The notes under the pieces were generated by a model. The model saw only the letters and a program-made list of their open reading frames with translations, had not been told where the DNA came from and searched no databases. Shown piece after piece: positions 48,861-57,902 of a DNA stretch of 64,000 bases. This stretch comes from Haloterrigena gelatinilytica. Its GTDB lineage: Archaea; Halobacteriota; Halobacteria; Halobacteriales; Natrialbaceae. The position numbers and the translations under genes were made by a program. The stretch lies in the NCBI RefSeq assembly GCF_013342145.1, contig NZ_JABUQZ010000001.1:2480001-2544000 (forward strand), given 5' to 3'. Every line of letters begins with the position of its first letter. Positions within the stretch are counted from its first letter, which is position 1.

Positions 48861-49289
48861 TCAGTTGCCCTGTGCGAACGGATCGAAATCGTCGACGGGA
48901 ATTACCGAGTAGTCGACCGTCAGCGCGTCCTTGGTCGCGCGGATCTTGCCGACGAACGTCGAGATGTCCTCGAGTTCGCCCTCGAGGACGAACAGTTCCA
49001 TACAGTAGTGGTCGCCGACGTGGCTGTGGAAGTTCGAGGCGACGAGGTCCTCGTGTTCGTGGCGCAGGTGCATCATCTGTTCCTCGACGCTGGTCGTTTC
49101 GTAGTCGAAGAGGACGGTGACGATCCCCATCAGATCGCGCTCCTCGAGACGGGTGTCCTCGAACTCGCCGAGGAGGTTCCGCGAGGCCTCCCGGACGACC
49201 TCGCTCCGGCCGGTGTAGCCGTGTTCGTCCGCGAACTGATCGAGTCGCTCGAGGAGCTCGTCGGGCATCGAGACGCTGACGACTGCCAT
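48861..49289 (-). CDS. nikR: Nickel-responsive regulator NikR
   Basis: 142 residues from the ATG at 49289 ([16 protein letters not shown]). The N-terminal ribbon-helix-helix (~1-50) binds DNA; the ACT-like domain carries the nickel ligands in [20 protein letters not shown] and [11 protein letters not shown], matching the His, His-x-His, Cys set of NikR. Nickel binding lets the tetramer repress nickel-uptake genes. No nickel transporter lies in the window, so targets are elsewhere; an inverted repeat at its own promoter suggests autoregulation. Confidence 0.93.
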   Translation of the reverse strand: MAVVSVSMPDELLERLDQFADEHGYTGRSEVVREASRNLLGEFEDTRLEERDLMGIVTVLFDYETTSVEEQMMHLRHEHEDLVASNFHSHVGDHYCMELFVLEGELEDISTFVGKIRATKDALTVDYSVIPVDDFDPFAQGN

Positions 49290-49329
49290 ATAATAACTCT
49301 CGGGGCATAATCTATTAAGAGTTATCATA
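49289..49329 (-). promoter_or_regulatory. Inverted-repeat operator of nikR bracketing its TATA box
   Basis: TATAATAACTCT (49289-49300) and AGAGTTATCATA (49318-49329) are inverted repeats, 11 of 12 bases paired, with the inner 8 bp perfect and a 17-bp spacer. The spacer contains TTAATAG on the minus strand about 25 bp before the start codon. Spaced half-sites of this length resemble the NikR operator of enteric bacteria (6-bp arms, 16-bp spacer). Confidence 0.75.
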
Positions 49330-49474
49330 ATAGCCCGTCTGAAATCGGCTCGAATAGCAATTGAACCGGTCGATCGACCCGGCGAATTGCGTCGAGGACA
49401 ACATCTCGAGGCGGACCGGCGGCGACGGGTTCCGCAGCACCTACTGTTTTCCTGCTTCGCCGAGAGCGTCGACT

Positions 49475-50266
49475 ATGTACCTCGCCAACCGGAGTTGGCC
49501 GGAACTCGGCGACTACGTCGCGGACGAGTCGTTAGCGGTCGTCCCGCTGGGCTCGACCGAGCAGCACGGCCCGCACCTCCCCGAAGGAACGGACCACATG
49601 ATCGCCGAGGCGCTGGCCCGCGAAGCGACCGATCGAACCGGGTACCTCTGTACGCCGCCGATCCCGATCGGCGTCAGCTCCCACCACCGGCAGTTCCCCG
49701 GGACGATGTGGGTCGAGGCGCCGATCTTCCGGGACTACGTGGAGAGCCTCTCGCGAAACCTCACCTACCACGGCATCGACCGCATCGTCTACGTCAACGC
49801 CCACGGCGGCAACGTCGCCCACCTCCGGGAGGTCGGTCGGCGGCTCCACGACGACGGCACCGCCTACGCCATCGAGTGGATGTGGGACGAGTCCATCCCC
49901 GAACTGATCGAGGAGGTCTTCGAGACCCCCGGCCCCCACGGCGGTCCCAAGGAGACGGCGATGATCATGCACATCGCGAACGAACTCGTCCGCGAGGACC
50001 GCCTCGAGGACGCCCGCGACGGCGGCGCGGTCTTCGACTACGACGCCGAGCGCGTACACGGCGCGACCACGTTCTACGACTGCATCGAGAACAGCCCCAA
50101 CGGCGTCTTCGGCGACCAGACCGACGCGACTCCCGAAATCGGCGAAGAGCTGTTCGAGGCCGCGACCGAGCAACTGGTGGCGCTGCTCGAGTGGCTCGAC
50201 GAGCAGCCGATCGAGGAGCTCATGCCGGAACCGCAGCTGGAACCGGGACCCGGTCACCGCAGATAG
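49475..50266 (+). CDS. Creatininase-family amidohydrolase
   Basis: 263 residues from the ATG at 49475 (MYLANRSWPELGDYV). Metal-site motifs are PLGSTEQHGPHLPEGTDH (Glu, His, Asp), SHHRQFPGTMWVE and NAHGGNVAHLRE, plus the late Glu in GGPKETAMIMH. The family includes creatininase, MftE-type peptidases and FAPy deformylase (ArfB), all metal-dependent amide hydrolases. The actual substrate cannot be told. Transcribed divergently from nikR. Confidence 0.9.
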   Translation: MYLANRSWPELGDYVADESLAVVPLGSTEQHGPHLPEGTDHMIAEALAREATDRTGYLCTPPIPIGVSSHHRQFPGTMWVEAPIFRDYVESLSRNLTYHGIDRIVYVNAHGGNVAHLREVGRRLHDDGTAYAIEWMWDESIPELIEEVFETPGPHGGPKETAMIMHIANELVREDRLEDARDGGAVFDYDAERVHGATTFYDCIENSPNGVFGDQTDATPEIGEELFEAATEQLVALLEWLDEQPIEELMPEPQLEPGPGHRR

Positions 50267-50844
50267 ATCGGCGTAAACGCCCCGCAGACGGTTCCGTTCT
50301 GCCGATGGACGACCGACCCTCGGCCGCGCTCGGTCCTCGGCAGCCGGACCGATTCGCCGTCGTCGCTAATCCGCTATTACGGCCGTCGGGATGACTAGAC
50401 ACCGAAACGGCCGCTCACGGAGCGACCGCGAACGACCGCTCCGAATCGGCGGGCGAATCGGACCGAGTCGTGAATCGAACCGACCTCGAGCCCCGTCTCG
50501 AAGCGCGGATAGTACCGGGTATCGTCATGCACGAAACCCGGTAGTTACCGTCCGAGATTCGTCTCCGAATTCGACGTGTCGTCGCGCGATCTGTCGGCGG
50601 GTCGGCGACAGGATCGCCAAACCCTCATTATCGCACGCCGGCGAGACGACAACGGCGAGATCATCGGCGGTGTACGCGTCGTCGCGGCTCGAAACCGATA
50701 CCGCTCCGTTACCGTCCGTTCGACGCGCAATTCGGGACAACGGACACTTCAATTGAGGCGCCATCGCCGGGCCGAACGGGTTGCTTTCACTACATTTCGA
50801 TAGGGACTCAATTACGAAACCCCGCGGGGACGACGCGTCGGTGT
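50267..50844. other. Long intergenic region without recognised gene
   Basis: 578 bp. A 79-codon frame on the minus strand (50525-50764) has lower third-position GC than real genes nearby and no recognisable domain, so I do not call it. Plus-strand frames are also weak. It may be decayed coding sequence. No hairpin repeat, tRNA or IS end is seen. Confidence 0.45.
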
Positions 50845-51660
50845 ATGGTTCAACCGCAACTCGCCCAGCAAGGACAGGTCCCCGATTGGTTACAGGATCC
50901 GATCGCGGAACTCGTCACGTTCCTTCCGCGGCTGATCGGCGCGCTGGTGATCCTCTTCATCGGCTGGATTATCGGTCGCGTCGCCGCGCGCGCCGTTCGA
51001 AGCCTCGCCGACGGGATCGAACTCGACAGGATGGTCCTCGAGACGCCGCTGGGGCGCATCCTCGGCGGGACGGAACGGGCCGTCTCCAGCGCCTTCGGCT
51101 CGCTCGCGAAGTGGTTCGTCTACGCCCTGGCCATCCTCGCGGCCGCCAACGCCCTCGCGATCCAGTTGCTGTCGGAGTGGATCGCGACGGCCGTCTCGTA
51201 CCTACCGGCCTTCATCGCCGGACTGCTCGTCATCGTCATCGGCTTCGTCGTCGCCGACTTCGTCGGTGACATCATCGAGCGGACGCGAGCGGCGGCCGAG
51301 ACGGTCTACGGGAACTGGTTCGCCAACGGCGCCCGCATGTTCCTCTACTTCACCGCGATCGTCATCGGGCTCGACACGATGGGGATCGACGTCAGCATCC
51401 TCTACGTCTTCGCGCGAGCGCTCGCGTGGGGTCTCGCCGCGGCGGTCGCCATCGGCGCCGGCGTCGCCTTCGGCTGGGGCGGCAAGGACTACGTCGCCGA
51501 GAACATCGGTCGCTGGATGGGACGCACCGCCACCGTCGCGCCCGACGAAGAGGGCTCGAGCGGGGGCCGCTCGACCGGAAGCGATCGGTCCACCGGCGGT
51601 CAGTCTCGCCGCTCCGATCGGGACCCCGGCTCCGAGCCCGGACCGACCGACGACGACTGA
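50845..51660 (+). CDS. Conserved TM-helix (mechanosensitive-channel-like) membrane protein
   Basis: 271 residues. Repeated units of helix plus amphipathic segment, GALVILFIGWIIGRVAARAV and AGLLVIVIGFVVADFVGDII, are the conserved TM-helix repeat (PF05552) found in small-conductance channel-like proteins; a further helix pair ends with WGLAAAVAIGAGVAFGWGGK. The beta domain of MscS is missing; instead there is a ~50-residue Ser/Gly/Arg/Asp tail. It may form a pore or an osmotic-stress protein; the function is unproven. Confidence 0.85.
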   Translation: MVQPQLAQQGQVPDWLQDPIAELVTFLPRLIGALVILFIGWIIGRVAARAVRSLADGIELDRMVLETPLGRILGGTERAVSSAFGSLAKWFVYALAILAAANALAIQLLSEWIATAVSYLPAFIAGLLVIVIGFVVADFVGDIIERTRAAAETVYGNWFANGARMFLYFTAIVIGLDTMGIDVSILYVFARALAWGLAAAVAIGAGVAFGWGGKDYVAENIGRWMGRTATVAPDEEGSSGGRSTGSDRSTGGQSRRSDRDPGSEPGPTDDD

Positions 51661-51699
51661 TCGCCGCGCGACGATCACCGTCCGCCGCGCCGGACGCCG

Positions 51700-52110
51700 T
51701 CACTCGACGATCGACTCGATCCGCGGCTCGTCGGCCGTTCGATCGGGTGGAAACAGCGGCTTGACCGGGACGACGACGTGGGACTTGACGAGCCGGTCGT
51801 CGGACGGCCGCCACTTCTCGACTCGCGCGAGCGAGCGCACCTCGTAACAGTCCTCGAGGGACTCGAGGGCGGCCTCGAACGCGTCGGCATCGAACCGGTC
51901 GGCCGAGACGGGGTCGGAAACGACCGCGAGTCGGCGCGCCCGCGCGTACACGTCGAGACGCCCTTCGAAGACGTGTTCCAGGCGTTCGATACAGTCGTGC
52001 ACCTCACCGAACGACGGGGCGTCGTCGCTCGTCGGGAGGGAGACGTACGCCTGATACTCGTCCGGCCGCTTCCGGACGTGTCGTTTCCAGAGCCGGGTTA
52101 CGAACCGCAC
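51700..52110 (-). CDS. Haloarchaeal hypothetical protein
   Basis: 136 residues without membrane segments. It begins RFVTRLWKRHVRKRPDEYQA and has an alpha/beta pattern with DCIERLEHVFEGRLDVYARA and ALESLEDCYEVRSLARVEKW. Composition and third-position GC are those of a real gene. I do not recognise a family. It ends 39 bp from the convergent TM-helix gene. Confidence 0.6.
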   Translation of the reverse strand: MRFVTRLWKRHVRKRPDEYQAYVSLPTSDDAPSFGEVHDCIERLEHVFEGRLDVYARARRLAVVSDPVSADRFDADAFEAALESLEDCYEVRSLARVEKWRPSDDRLVKSHVVVPVKPLFPPDRTADEPRIESIVE

Positions 52111-52383
52111 GAATCACCCTCCGGAGTCGGCCGAAAGGGAACGGTCGGTCTCGGCGAACGACCGAACGGATCCGCGCGGATCGCCGTCCGTCGGTCCGCA
52201 CCGACGGACGTCCGACTCGCACTCGGTTGCGTCTCGGGCCACATCATTCTCACCTTCGTCTCGTCGACGTCGGTAATACGTTCTTTGTTGTCGACCGCGA
52301 CCGAACTGTGGTCACGATCCGCGCGGTCGAGCGCAGCCGGTTCGCGAGAGTTTTGTACAACGGCTCGCTACCGCTTTGCAGCT

Positions 52384-52836
52384 ATGAAACGATCGTTCGC
52401 GTCACGCCCCGGTTCGTTGCTCGTCGGGTCCGTCGCGCTCGTCGCCGTCGGCGTCGCGAGTAATATCGGGTTGGACTCGCCGTACCGGTTGTTCCCCTCC
52501 CTGCTCCTGATGGCGCTCGGCGTCGCCGGCGTCGCGACCCAGGTCCGCGACGACAGCGACGCTCAACTTCGCCTGGCGGCGAAGCGCTGGTGGGTCGTCG
52601 CGTTCGTCGCGTTTCTCCCCTACGCGCTGGTCGCGGCCCCCGAAAGCGATTCGGCGGCGGCCGTCGCCGACGGACTCGCCGCCCCGCCGATCCCGCTCGT
52701 CCTCGAGTCGATCTCCGGCGCGGTCGTCTGCTGTGCGGTGGCGGTGACGGTGCTGTACGGCTTCGCCAGCTACGGCGTCCATCCCGGCCGACCCTCGCCC
52801 GAGGAACGCGTTCTCGCGGACGGCGGAGACGACTAG
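52384..52836 (+). CDS. Four-helix membrane protein, paralogue 1 of tandem pair
   Basis: 150 residues from the ATG at 52384 (MKRSFASRPGSLL). Four helices are visible, the last followed by FASYGVHPGRPSPEERVLAD. That tail matches the next plus-strand gene (FREYGATTSADSPEEQVLEG), so the two are paralogues. The function is unknown. The open frame upstream lacks protein-like composition and is rejected. Confidence 0.7.
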   Translation: MKRSFASRPGSLLVGSVALVAVGVASNIGLDSPYRLFPSLLLMALGVAGVATQVRDDSDAQLRLAAKRWWVVAFVAFLPYALVAAPESDSAAAVADGLAAPPIPLVLESISGAVVCCAVAVTVLYGFASYGVHPGRPSPEERVLADGGDD

Positions 52837-53094
52837 CGCGAATCGACGCCGAACCGGTCGCGACGGAGACCGGCGCCGCTCGACGGAACGGGGCCGTGTA
52901 CCGGAGCCGCCGCGAACCCACCTCGAGTCCGAGCCCGGCGAGGAACCGACGGTTTCGGTGACGCTGCCGGCCGCCGCCGACCGAGCTATCAGTCGCGTCG
53001 CAGCTCGCGATCCGAGTGCGGACCGATCGCGGTCGATTTCGCCAGCGGCCGGCCGATCGTCGCCGCTCGCGCCGGCCGACGAATCGAGCCAACA

Positions 53095-53102
53095 GCTATA
53101 TA
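53095..53102 (+). promoter_or_regulatory. TATA box of second four-helix gene
   Basis: GCTATATA(T), ~30 bp before the GTG at 53132, a strong TATA match at leaderless spacing. Confidence 0.6.
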
Positions 53103-53131
53103 TCCGACCGCCTATTCATCCCGGCAAAGCG

Positions 53132-53587
53132 GTGCACGACGTGATTCCGACCTCCATCCGTTCGGATCGGCTGTTGCTGGCCGTATCGTTCGCCTGCTTC
53201 GCCGTCGCCGGCATGGCAACCGGTACCGTCGAGGCGCTCGTGCCGACGGTCGGAGCGACCGCGGTCGCCGTCGCGGGCGTCTACTGCGTGGCCCAGTACG
53301 CGACCCGCGTCTCCCGACGAACGTTGGCCGGGCTTTCGGCCGCCTTCTGGCTCGGTTTTCTCGCGACCGCCGCGCTCCACGGCGTCGGACTCGAGACCGT
53401 CGGCGCGACCGTCCCGGGCGACGACGCGACGATCGCCGGCTCGCTGACCGCGGTCACGTGGGCGACGCTGCTGACCGCCGTCGCCGCGACGACGTTCCTC
53501 GGCTTCCGCGAGTACGGCGCCACCACCAGCGCCGATTCGCCCGAGGAGCAGGTCCTCGAGGGCGACTCCGACTACTCGACGCAGTAA
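53132..53587 (+). CDS. Four-helix membrane protein, paralogue 2 of tandem pair
   Basis: 151 residues from GTG at 53132 (VHDVIPTSIRSDRLL); GTG at 53141 is an alternative. No ATG precedes the first helix downstream of the TATA box, so a GTG start is needed. Four membrane helices (LLLAVSFACFAVAGMAT through LLTAVAATTFLGF) are followed by REYGATTSADSPEEQVLEGD, the same conserved C-terminal tail as the gene at 52384. The conserved cytoplasmic tail suggests a shared docking role. The function is unknown. Confidence 0.7.
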   Translation: MHDVIPTSIRSDRLLLAVSFACFAVAGMATGTVEALVPTVGATAVAVAGVYCVAQYATRVSRRTLAGLSAAFWLGFLATAALHGVGLETVGATVPGDDATIAGSLTAVTWATLLTAVAATTFLGFREYGATTSADSPEEQVLEGDSDYSTQ

Positions 53588-53722
53588 CGCTCGTTTTCGG
53601 TCCCGTCGGTCGGTGTCTTTGCCCGAGTTTCGATGAAAGTGTCGGATATTCGATTGGAAGGGGACGATAAGTAACGCTGCTACCGAACCTCGTACAACAG
53701 CAGGCGACTCCCTCGAGACGCC

Positions 53723-54391
53723 TCACTCGAGCCGGTAGCTGATCGCGATCCCCTCGCCCAGCGGCAGCGCGATCGTCTCGAAGTCGGGGTCATCGGTTAC
53801 CCGCTCGAGGTAGTCGGCGATCCCCTGCGTGTGCTCGTCGACGTCGCCGGGATCCTCGCCCTCGACGAGCGCGAGCAGTTGGTCGAAGTCCATCGGGGCC
53901 GCGGTGATCGCGTTGTCCGCGACGACGACGCCGCCCGGCGACAGCTTCTCGCGGACGGCCTCGAACGCGTCGCGGTAGCGGTGTTTCTGGCAGTCGATCA
54001 GGACGACGTCGAACGGGCCGTCGTAGTCGTCGATCGTCTCGAGCGCGTCGCCCAGTTCGTACCGCGCGCGGTCGTCGTAGCCGCCCTCGCGCATGTAGTC
54101 GCGGGCCAGCTCGAGTTCGTCTTCGTCGACCTCGGTGAGGACGATCTCGCCGTCGTCGGGAAGCGCCTCGGCCATCCAGTAGGCCGAGTAGCCGTAGCCG
54201 GAACCGAACTCGAAGATCCGCTCGGCGTCGGTCAGGCGGGCGAGCAGGCGGAGGGTGGCGCCGACCTCGGGGCCCACGTATGGGAACCCCTCCTCGCGGG
54301 CGTAGTCGCCCATCTCGCGCAACGTTTCGTCCGGGTTCGGCCCGACCGCACGAACGAAGCGACCGATGTCGTCCGAAAGCACGTCGACCAT
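53723..54391 (-). CDS. SAM-dependent O-methyltransferase (family 3)
   Basis: 222 residues. FEFGSGYGYSAYWMAEALPD is motif I with the YSxxW variation seen in caffeoyl-CoA/catechol O-methyltransferase-like enzymes; VLTEVDEDELELARDYM follows, and VVLIDCQKHRYRDAFE and GGVVVADNAI provide the metal-binding acidic residues. It methylates a hydroxyl on a small molecule, substrate unknown. The gene starts 121 bp from the divergent LysE-family exporter. Confidence 0.9.
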   Translation of the reverse strand: MVDVLSDDIGRFVRAVGPNPDETLREMGDYAREEGFPYVGPEVGATLRLLARLTDAERIFEFGSGYGYSAYWMAEALPDDGEIVLTEVDEDELELARDYMREGGYDDRARYELGDALETIDDYDGPFDVVLIDCQKHRYRDAFEAVREKLSPGGVVVADNAITAAPMDFDQLLALVEGEDPGDVDEHTQGIADYLERVTDDPDFETIALPLGEGIAISYRLE

Positions 54392-54512
54392 GGCTCGCCC
54401 TTCGTCGGCCCGGGTATCAAAGCCGTCGACTCGAGCGAATCGTTGTCACGGGTCGAGAACTCATACGGAATCGAAGTCAGCGTGCTTTTCACGGCTGGTA
54501 GCCCACTCGAGT

Positions 54513-55199
54513 GTGAGAACCGTGACCGTCCTCACGACGGCGCTCGCGGGCGTGGTCTTCGGGCTCGCGCTCGCCGCGCCACCGGGACCGATGAACGCGA
54601 TTATCGCCGAGGAGAGCGTCATCCGCGGCCGGATCGCCGGCTTCCGGGCCGGGCTGGGCGCGATGAGCGCGGACGCGCTGTTCTTCGTCCTGACGCTGGC
54701 CGGCGCCGTCGCGGTGATCGACCGCTATCCGGCCGCCCGGCCCGCGCTCTACCTCGCCGGCGGACTGCTGATGCTGTACTTCGCCGTGGGTGCGGTAGAA
54801 GAGGCCAGAAGCGCCACCACCTTCACCGGCGGCCGCGAGGACGGGTCGTCGGGCTTTCGCAAGACGTTCGTCCTCTCGCTGACCAACCCCTACCAGATCG
54901 GCTTCTGGCTCACCGTCGGCGTCGGCCTGCTCCAACCCGGAACGCTCGACGTCCTCTCGCACGTCCCCGCCGCCGGGTCGGCCCTCGAGGGGGTGTTGGT
55001 CGTCGAGACCGGCTCTCCCGCGCTGTTGACCGGCTTCTTCGCGGGGATCGCGCTCTGGATCGTCGTCTATCCGGTAACGCTGGACGCGGTCGGCCGTCGC
55101 GTCGACGCTTTCGCGCCCGTCGTCGCGGCGTTGAGCGCCGTCGTCCTCGTCGGGTTCGGGCTGGTCTTCTTGGCGATCGGAACGCTGCGAGTCGTCTGA
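54513..55199 (+). CDS. LysE-family transporter
   Basis: 228 residues from GTG at 54513 (VRTVTVLTTALAG), chosen because the upstream frame is hydrophilic and shadows the methyltransferase promoter. About six helices; the first ends with LALAAPPGPMNAIIAEESVI, the family signature (PGP), and SLTNPYQIGFWLTVGVGLL is also typical. It exports amino acids or related small molecules. Divergent from the O-methyltransferase gene. Confidence 0.9.
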   Translation: MRTVTVLTTALAGVVFGLALAAPPGPMNAIIAEESVIRGRIAGFRAGLGAMSADALFFVLTLAGAVAVIDRYPAARPALYLAGGLLMLYFAVGAVEEARSATTFTGGREDGSSGFRKTFVLSLTNPYQIGFWLTVGVGLLQPGTLDVLSHVPAAGSALEGVLVVETGSPALLTGFFAGIALWIVVYPVTLDAVGRRVDAFAPVVAALSAVVLVGFGLVFLAIGTLRVV

Positions 55200-55203
55200 G
55201 AAC

Positions 55204-55776
55204 TCAGCACCGAATCATCTCGAACGGGCTGTCGGCGGCCCGTTCGTCGCCGTATTGCCCGTCTTCGCTCTCGTTCGCGGCACCGTCTTCGCTCTCGTTT
55301 TCGGCGCCGTCGTCGTTCCCGGCGACCTCGCCGGCGCCGAGTCCGCTCGAGGCCATCTCGAGCATCGGCAACTGGAAGTCGAACCCGCTGATCAGTTCGA
55401 CCGACTCCCCGGGACTCGAGAGGAGATCGAGGAAGCCGTCGCCGACGAACTGGATCCCGGCGACGACCTCGACGATCGAGGTCCCCCCGGTCGAGCCGAT
55501 CATTTCGGCGCCGATCGCCCAGCCGGAATCGGTGAGCGGCCCGGCGTGGAGGCGGACCCAGATGTTCGTCCCGTCCGACGAACCGATAACGAACTCGGAG
55601 CCTCCGGCGTCGAAGCAAGCCGACGCCTGCCCGTCGGCGTCGACCTCGGTCTGGCTCGCAGCCGGTGATCCGTCGGCGACGGCCGCCGACTGCTGTACGG
55701 CCCCGACGACCGGCCCGACTGTCAGTATAGCTAGGCAACAACACACGACGAGGCCGGTTCGGCGAACGCGTCCCAT
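55204..55776 (-). CDS. Secreted haloarchaeal protein of unknown function
   Basis: 190 residues from the ATG at 55776 (MGRVRRTGLVVCCCLAI). A Sec-type signal is seen: Arg-rich start, hydrophobic core with three Cys, and a cleavage site near VVGAVQQ. The mature part has SACFDAGGSEFVIGSSDGTN, IWVRLHAGPLTDSGWAIG and LLSSPGESVELISGFDFQLP, then an acidic Asn/Glu/Asp stretch and a terminal Cys (FEMIRC). Two Cys could form a disulphide. I do not know the role. Convergent with the lysE-like gene, 4 bp apart. Confidence 0.75.
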   Translation of the reverse strand: MGRVRRTGLVVCCCLAILTVGPVVGAVQQSAAVADGSPAASQTEVDADGQASACFDAGGSEFVIGSSDGTNIWVRLHAGPLTDSGWAIGAEMIGSTGGTSIVEVVAGIQFVGDGFLDLLSSPGESVELISGFDFQLPMLEMASSGLGAGEVAGNDDGAENESEDGAANESEDGQYGDERAADSPFEMIRC

Positions 55777-56051
55777 TACCACCGATTCGAGGCTACACTG
55801 TCATGAACGCAACGGCCGTCTCGATCCGATATGATTCGTATCTGAAACGCCTCGTTCGTCCGTCGAGACGCAATCGACACCGATCGGCCGCCGAAGCGTT
55901 TCCCCTTTCGCGCCCGGACGGGACTGAGAGCGTCGCTCTCGAGCGGAGGCGATTCTCGTGCAGAAGTCGACGGCTCTCGTCTGGAATCGGCGGGACCGGG
56001 CGCTCGAGAAGGGTGTTTCATCGACCGGTCGGACGGGATGGGGCCGGCGCT

Positions 56052-56726
56052 CTAGTCGCCCATCGCGGCGATTTCGTCCTCGAGCCACTCGCGGAACCAC
56101 TTGACGCGCTTGAGGCGCCGGTGGGCGATCCCCTCGGCGGTGTCGCTCTGGACGCGCGAGGCGGCATCGTAGCCGCGCTCGAGGACGCGCTCGACCATCT
56201 CGTCGCAGTCCATGTGGGTCCGCGCCTCGTAGCCCATCCGCAACAGCATCAGGGCGGTGCCGTTGGCGCCGACCTTGTCGAGCAGGTCGGCCTCGATGAG
56301 ACACTGGGCCTCGAGCGCGAGATCGGTCAGGTCGCCCTGGTAGGAGTGGTGTTCGATGGCCCGACAGACCTGCTCGATGAACGATTCGGGGTAGTCCGCG
56401 CGGGACTCGAGGTACTCACGGGCGACGCGCGCGCCGGCCTCGGCGTGGAGCTCCTGATCGGTCTCGAGTTTGGCGACGTCGTGAAAGAGCGCGGCGACGC
56501 GGGTGACGTCGACGTCGGCGCCCTCCTCGCGCGCGATATCCGTCGCGAGTTCGACCACGTTGAGGATGTGGTTGTGTCGGTACTCCGCCGAGTGCCACGG
56601 GTACCAGCGCATCCGACCGCCCTCCTCTTCCTTCTCGACGCTGGCCGCGAGATACTCGAAGACGAACCCTTTCATCTCCTCGAACTCGGCGTCGGATACC
56701 CTGGTCTCTTTTATTTCGACGCCCAC
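56052..56726 (-). CDS. HD-domain phosphohydrolase
   Basis: 224 residues. HD ligands appear as YRHNHILNVV (first His), LFHDVAKLETDQELHAE (HD), RAIEHHSYQGD (further His) and IEADLLDKVG (last Asp). The layout is that of YedJ/yfbR-like HD proteins that cleave nucleotides or cyclic nucleotides. The substrate is unknown. It is a distinct family from the HD protein at 14698-15513. Confidence 0.88.
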   Translation of the reverse strand: MGVEIKETRVSDAEFEEMKGFVFEYLAASVEKEEEGGRMRWYPWHSAEYRHNHILNVVELATDIAREEGADVDVTRVAALFHDVAKLETDQELHAEAGARVAREYLESRADYPESFIEQVCRAIEHHSYQGDLTDLALEAQCLIEADLLDKVGANGTALMLLRMGYEARTHMDCDEMVERVLERGYDAASRVQSDTAEGIAHRRLKRVKWFREWLEDEIAAMGD

Positions 56727-56918
56727 GAGAGATCCCTCCGCAGTAAACGAACGATAGTCATTATTCGAATGTTAGGTCGTTACGTTCTTTAGCCTTTGGT
56801 TCGGGGGAGTTTCTCTCACGAGACGGCCGTTTCCGCGGTATCGGTTCGACCGATATCACTCGGTTCGTCTCGTCGGCTCGCGGTTCGCACCCGACCCCGA
56901 ACAGATGTCAGGGCGCCT

Positions 56919-57138
56919 CCGAACGCGGTTGCGGTCGTTACGGGCGGCGCTCACGGACTCGGCGACCCGCCGCGATTCGCTGAGAAAACCGCGTGTCGCC
57001 CCGCCGGACTGGACGGAGTACGACTCCGCGAAAGGCAGGCTGGCCTCAATGACGAACGACATGGCCTGTGATCACGGCGGCGACGGGATCCGGGTCAACG
57101 CGTCGGCGCCGTGTGAGGTCACCGAGTTAGTCGATTAC
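56919..57138 (+). pseudogene. Decayed SDR-family dehydrogenase fragment
   Basis: Two SDR pieces lie in different frames. NAVAVVTGGAHGLGD (56922-56966) is the cofactor loop of a short-chain dehydrogenase. In the +1 frame, EYDSAKGRLASMTNDMACDH (from ~57016) is the YxxxK active site and helix, followed by GDGIRVNASAPCEVTELV, equal to the GIRVNAVAPGxV motif of intact enzymes. The ~140 residues normally between them are missing, and the C-terminus is lost. It is thus a deleted, frameshifted remnant. Confidence 0.75.
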
Positions 57139-57257
57139 CGAAGCAGTTTACGAGTCGATCGACGCGAGGACTCGCGTCGAGTCGTCGGTCGGTCGCGTCG
57201 AACGATGACCACGTATTCAGTAAGCGATCAGCACCATCTGTCCGGATCGCTGGTGAT

Positions 57258-57902
57258 TCAGCCGTCGTCCGTCTCACCCGTGAGATCGTCTCGAAGCGCT
57301 TCGAGCGCCCGAATGCCCTCGTCGATGTGTTGTGCCGCCTTCTCGGACGATCCGAGCTCCGCGATATCTTCGTAGGTATGCTCGAGTCCGGACAGGAACA
57401 GCTCCGCCCGTTCACCGAAGGAGTACTCCTGGTGTCCCGCCGCGATTTCGAGCACCATCCACCACCCGATCGGTTGGTTCGAATCCTCGTTCGGATAGGT
57501 ATCGATCGGCGCGGGCCGAGTGTCGAACGTCTCGAACGCGGCGCTCGTCAGCTGGTTCGCAACGTCGTGGCACTGCAGTAGCAACTCGCCGCCCTGCTCG
57601 CCGGCGGTCTCGTACCAGTCCTCCGTAACTTCCGTCACGTCCCATTCCGAGACGAGGTCCGCTTCGACGAGCGCGTCCCACGCCTCGGATTCGTGTTCGA
57701 CGAGGGCGTCACTATCGCCAGCGACCGTGAGCCACACGTTACTACCGTCGACCGCCTCGTGCGTAACGGGCATGAACGCCGCGTACTCACAGCACGGCAA
57801 CTCCGGGAGCCTATCGATCGCGTCGACGACGTACCGTTCGATGAGCCGTCTATTCTCGGCTTCGCCGACCGTCTTGAAGCGTATTTCACTGATTTCTCGC
57901 AT
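57258..57902 (-). CDS. Haloarchaeal hypothetical protein
   Basis: 214 residues, acidic, no membrane helices. Notable segments are LPELPCCEYAAFMPVTHEAV with two adjacent Cys, GGELLLQCHDVANQLTSAAF, and a helical C-terminus GWWMVLEIAAGHQEYSFGER. It resembles no family I can name. The upstream region carries two small palindromes (57974-58008) close to the start codon. Base composition is normal, so it is probably a real gene of restricted distribution. Confidence 0.65.
   Translation of the reverse strand: MREISEIRFKTVGEAENRRLIERYVVDAIDRLPELPCCEYAAFMPVTHEAVDGSNVWLTVAGDSDALVEHESEAWDALVEADLVSEWDVTEVTEDWYETAGEQGGELLLQCHDVANQLTSAAFETFDTRPAPIDTYPNEDSNQPIGWWMVLEIAAGHQEYSFGERAELFLSGLEHTYEDIAELGSSEKAAQHIDEGIRALEALRDDLTGETDDG

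Noticed and set aside
50525-50764. 79-codon frame on the minus strand in the 578-bp gap
   Set aside because: Third-position GC is lower than in real genes, no motif, no clear promoter; left as an undecided part of the intergenic region.
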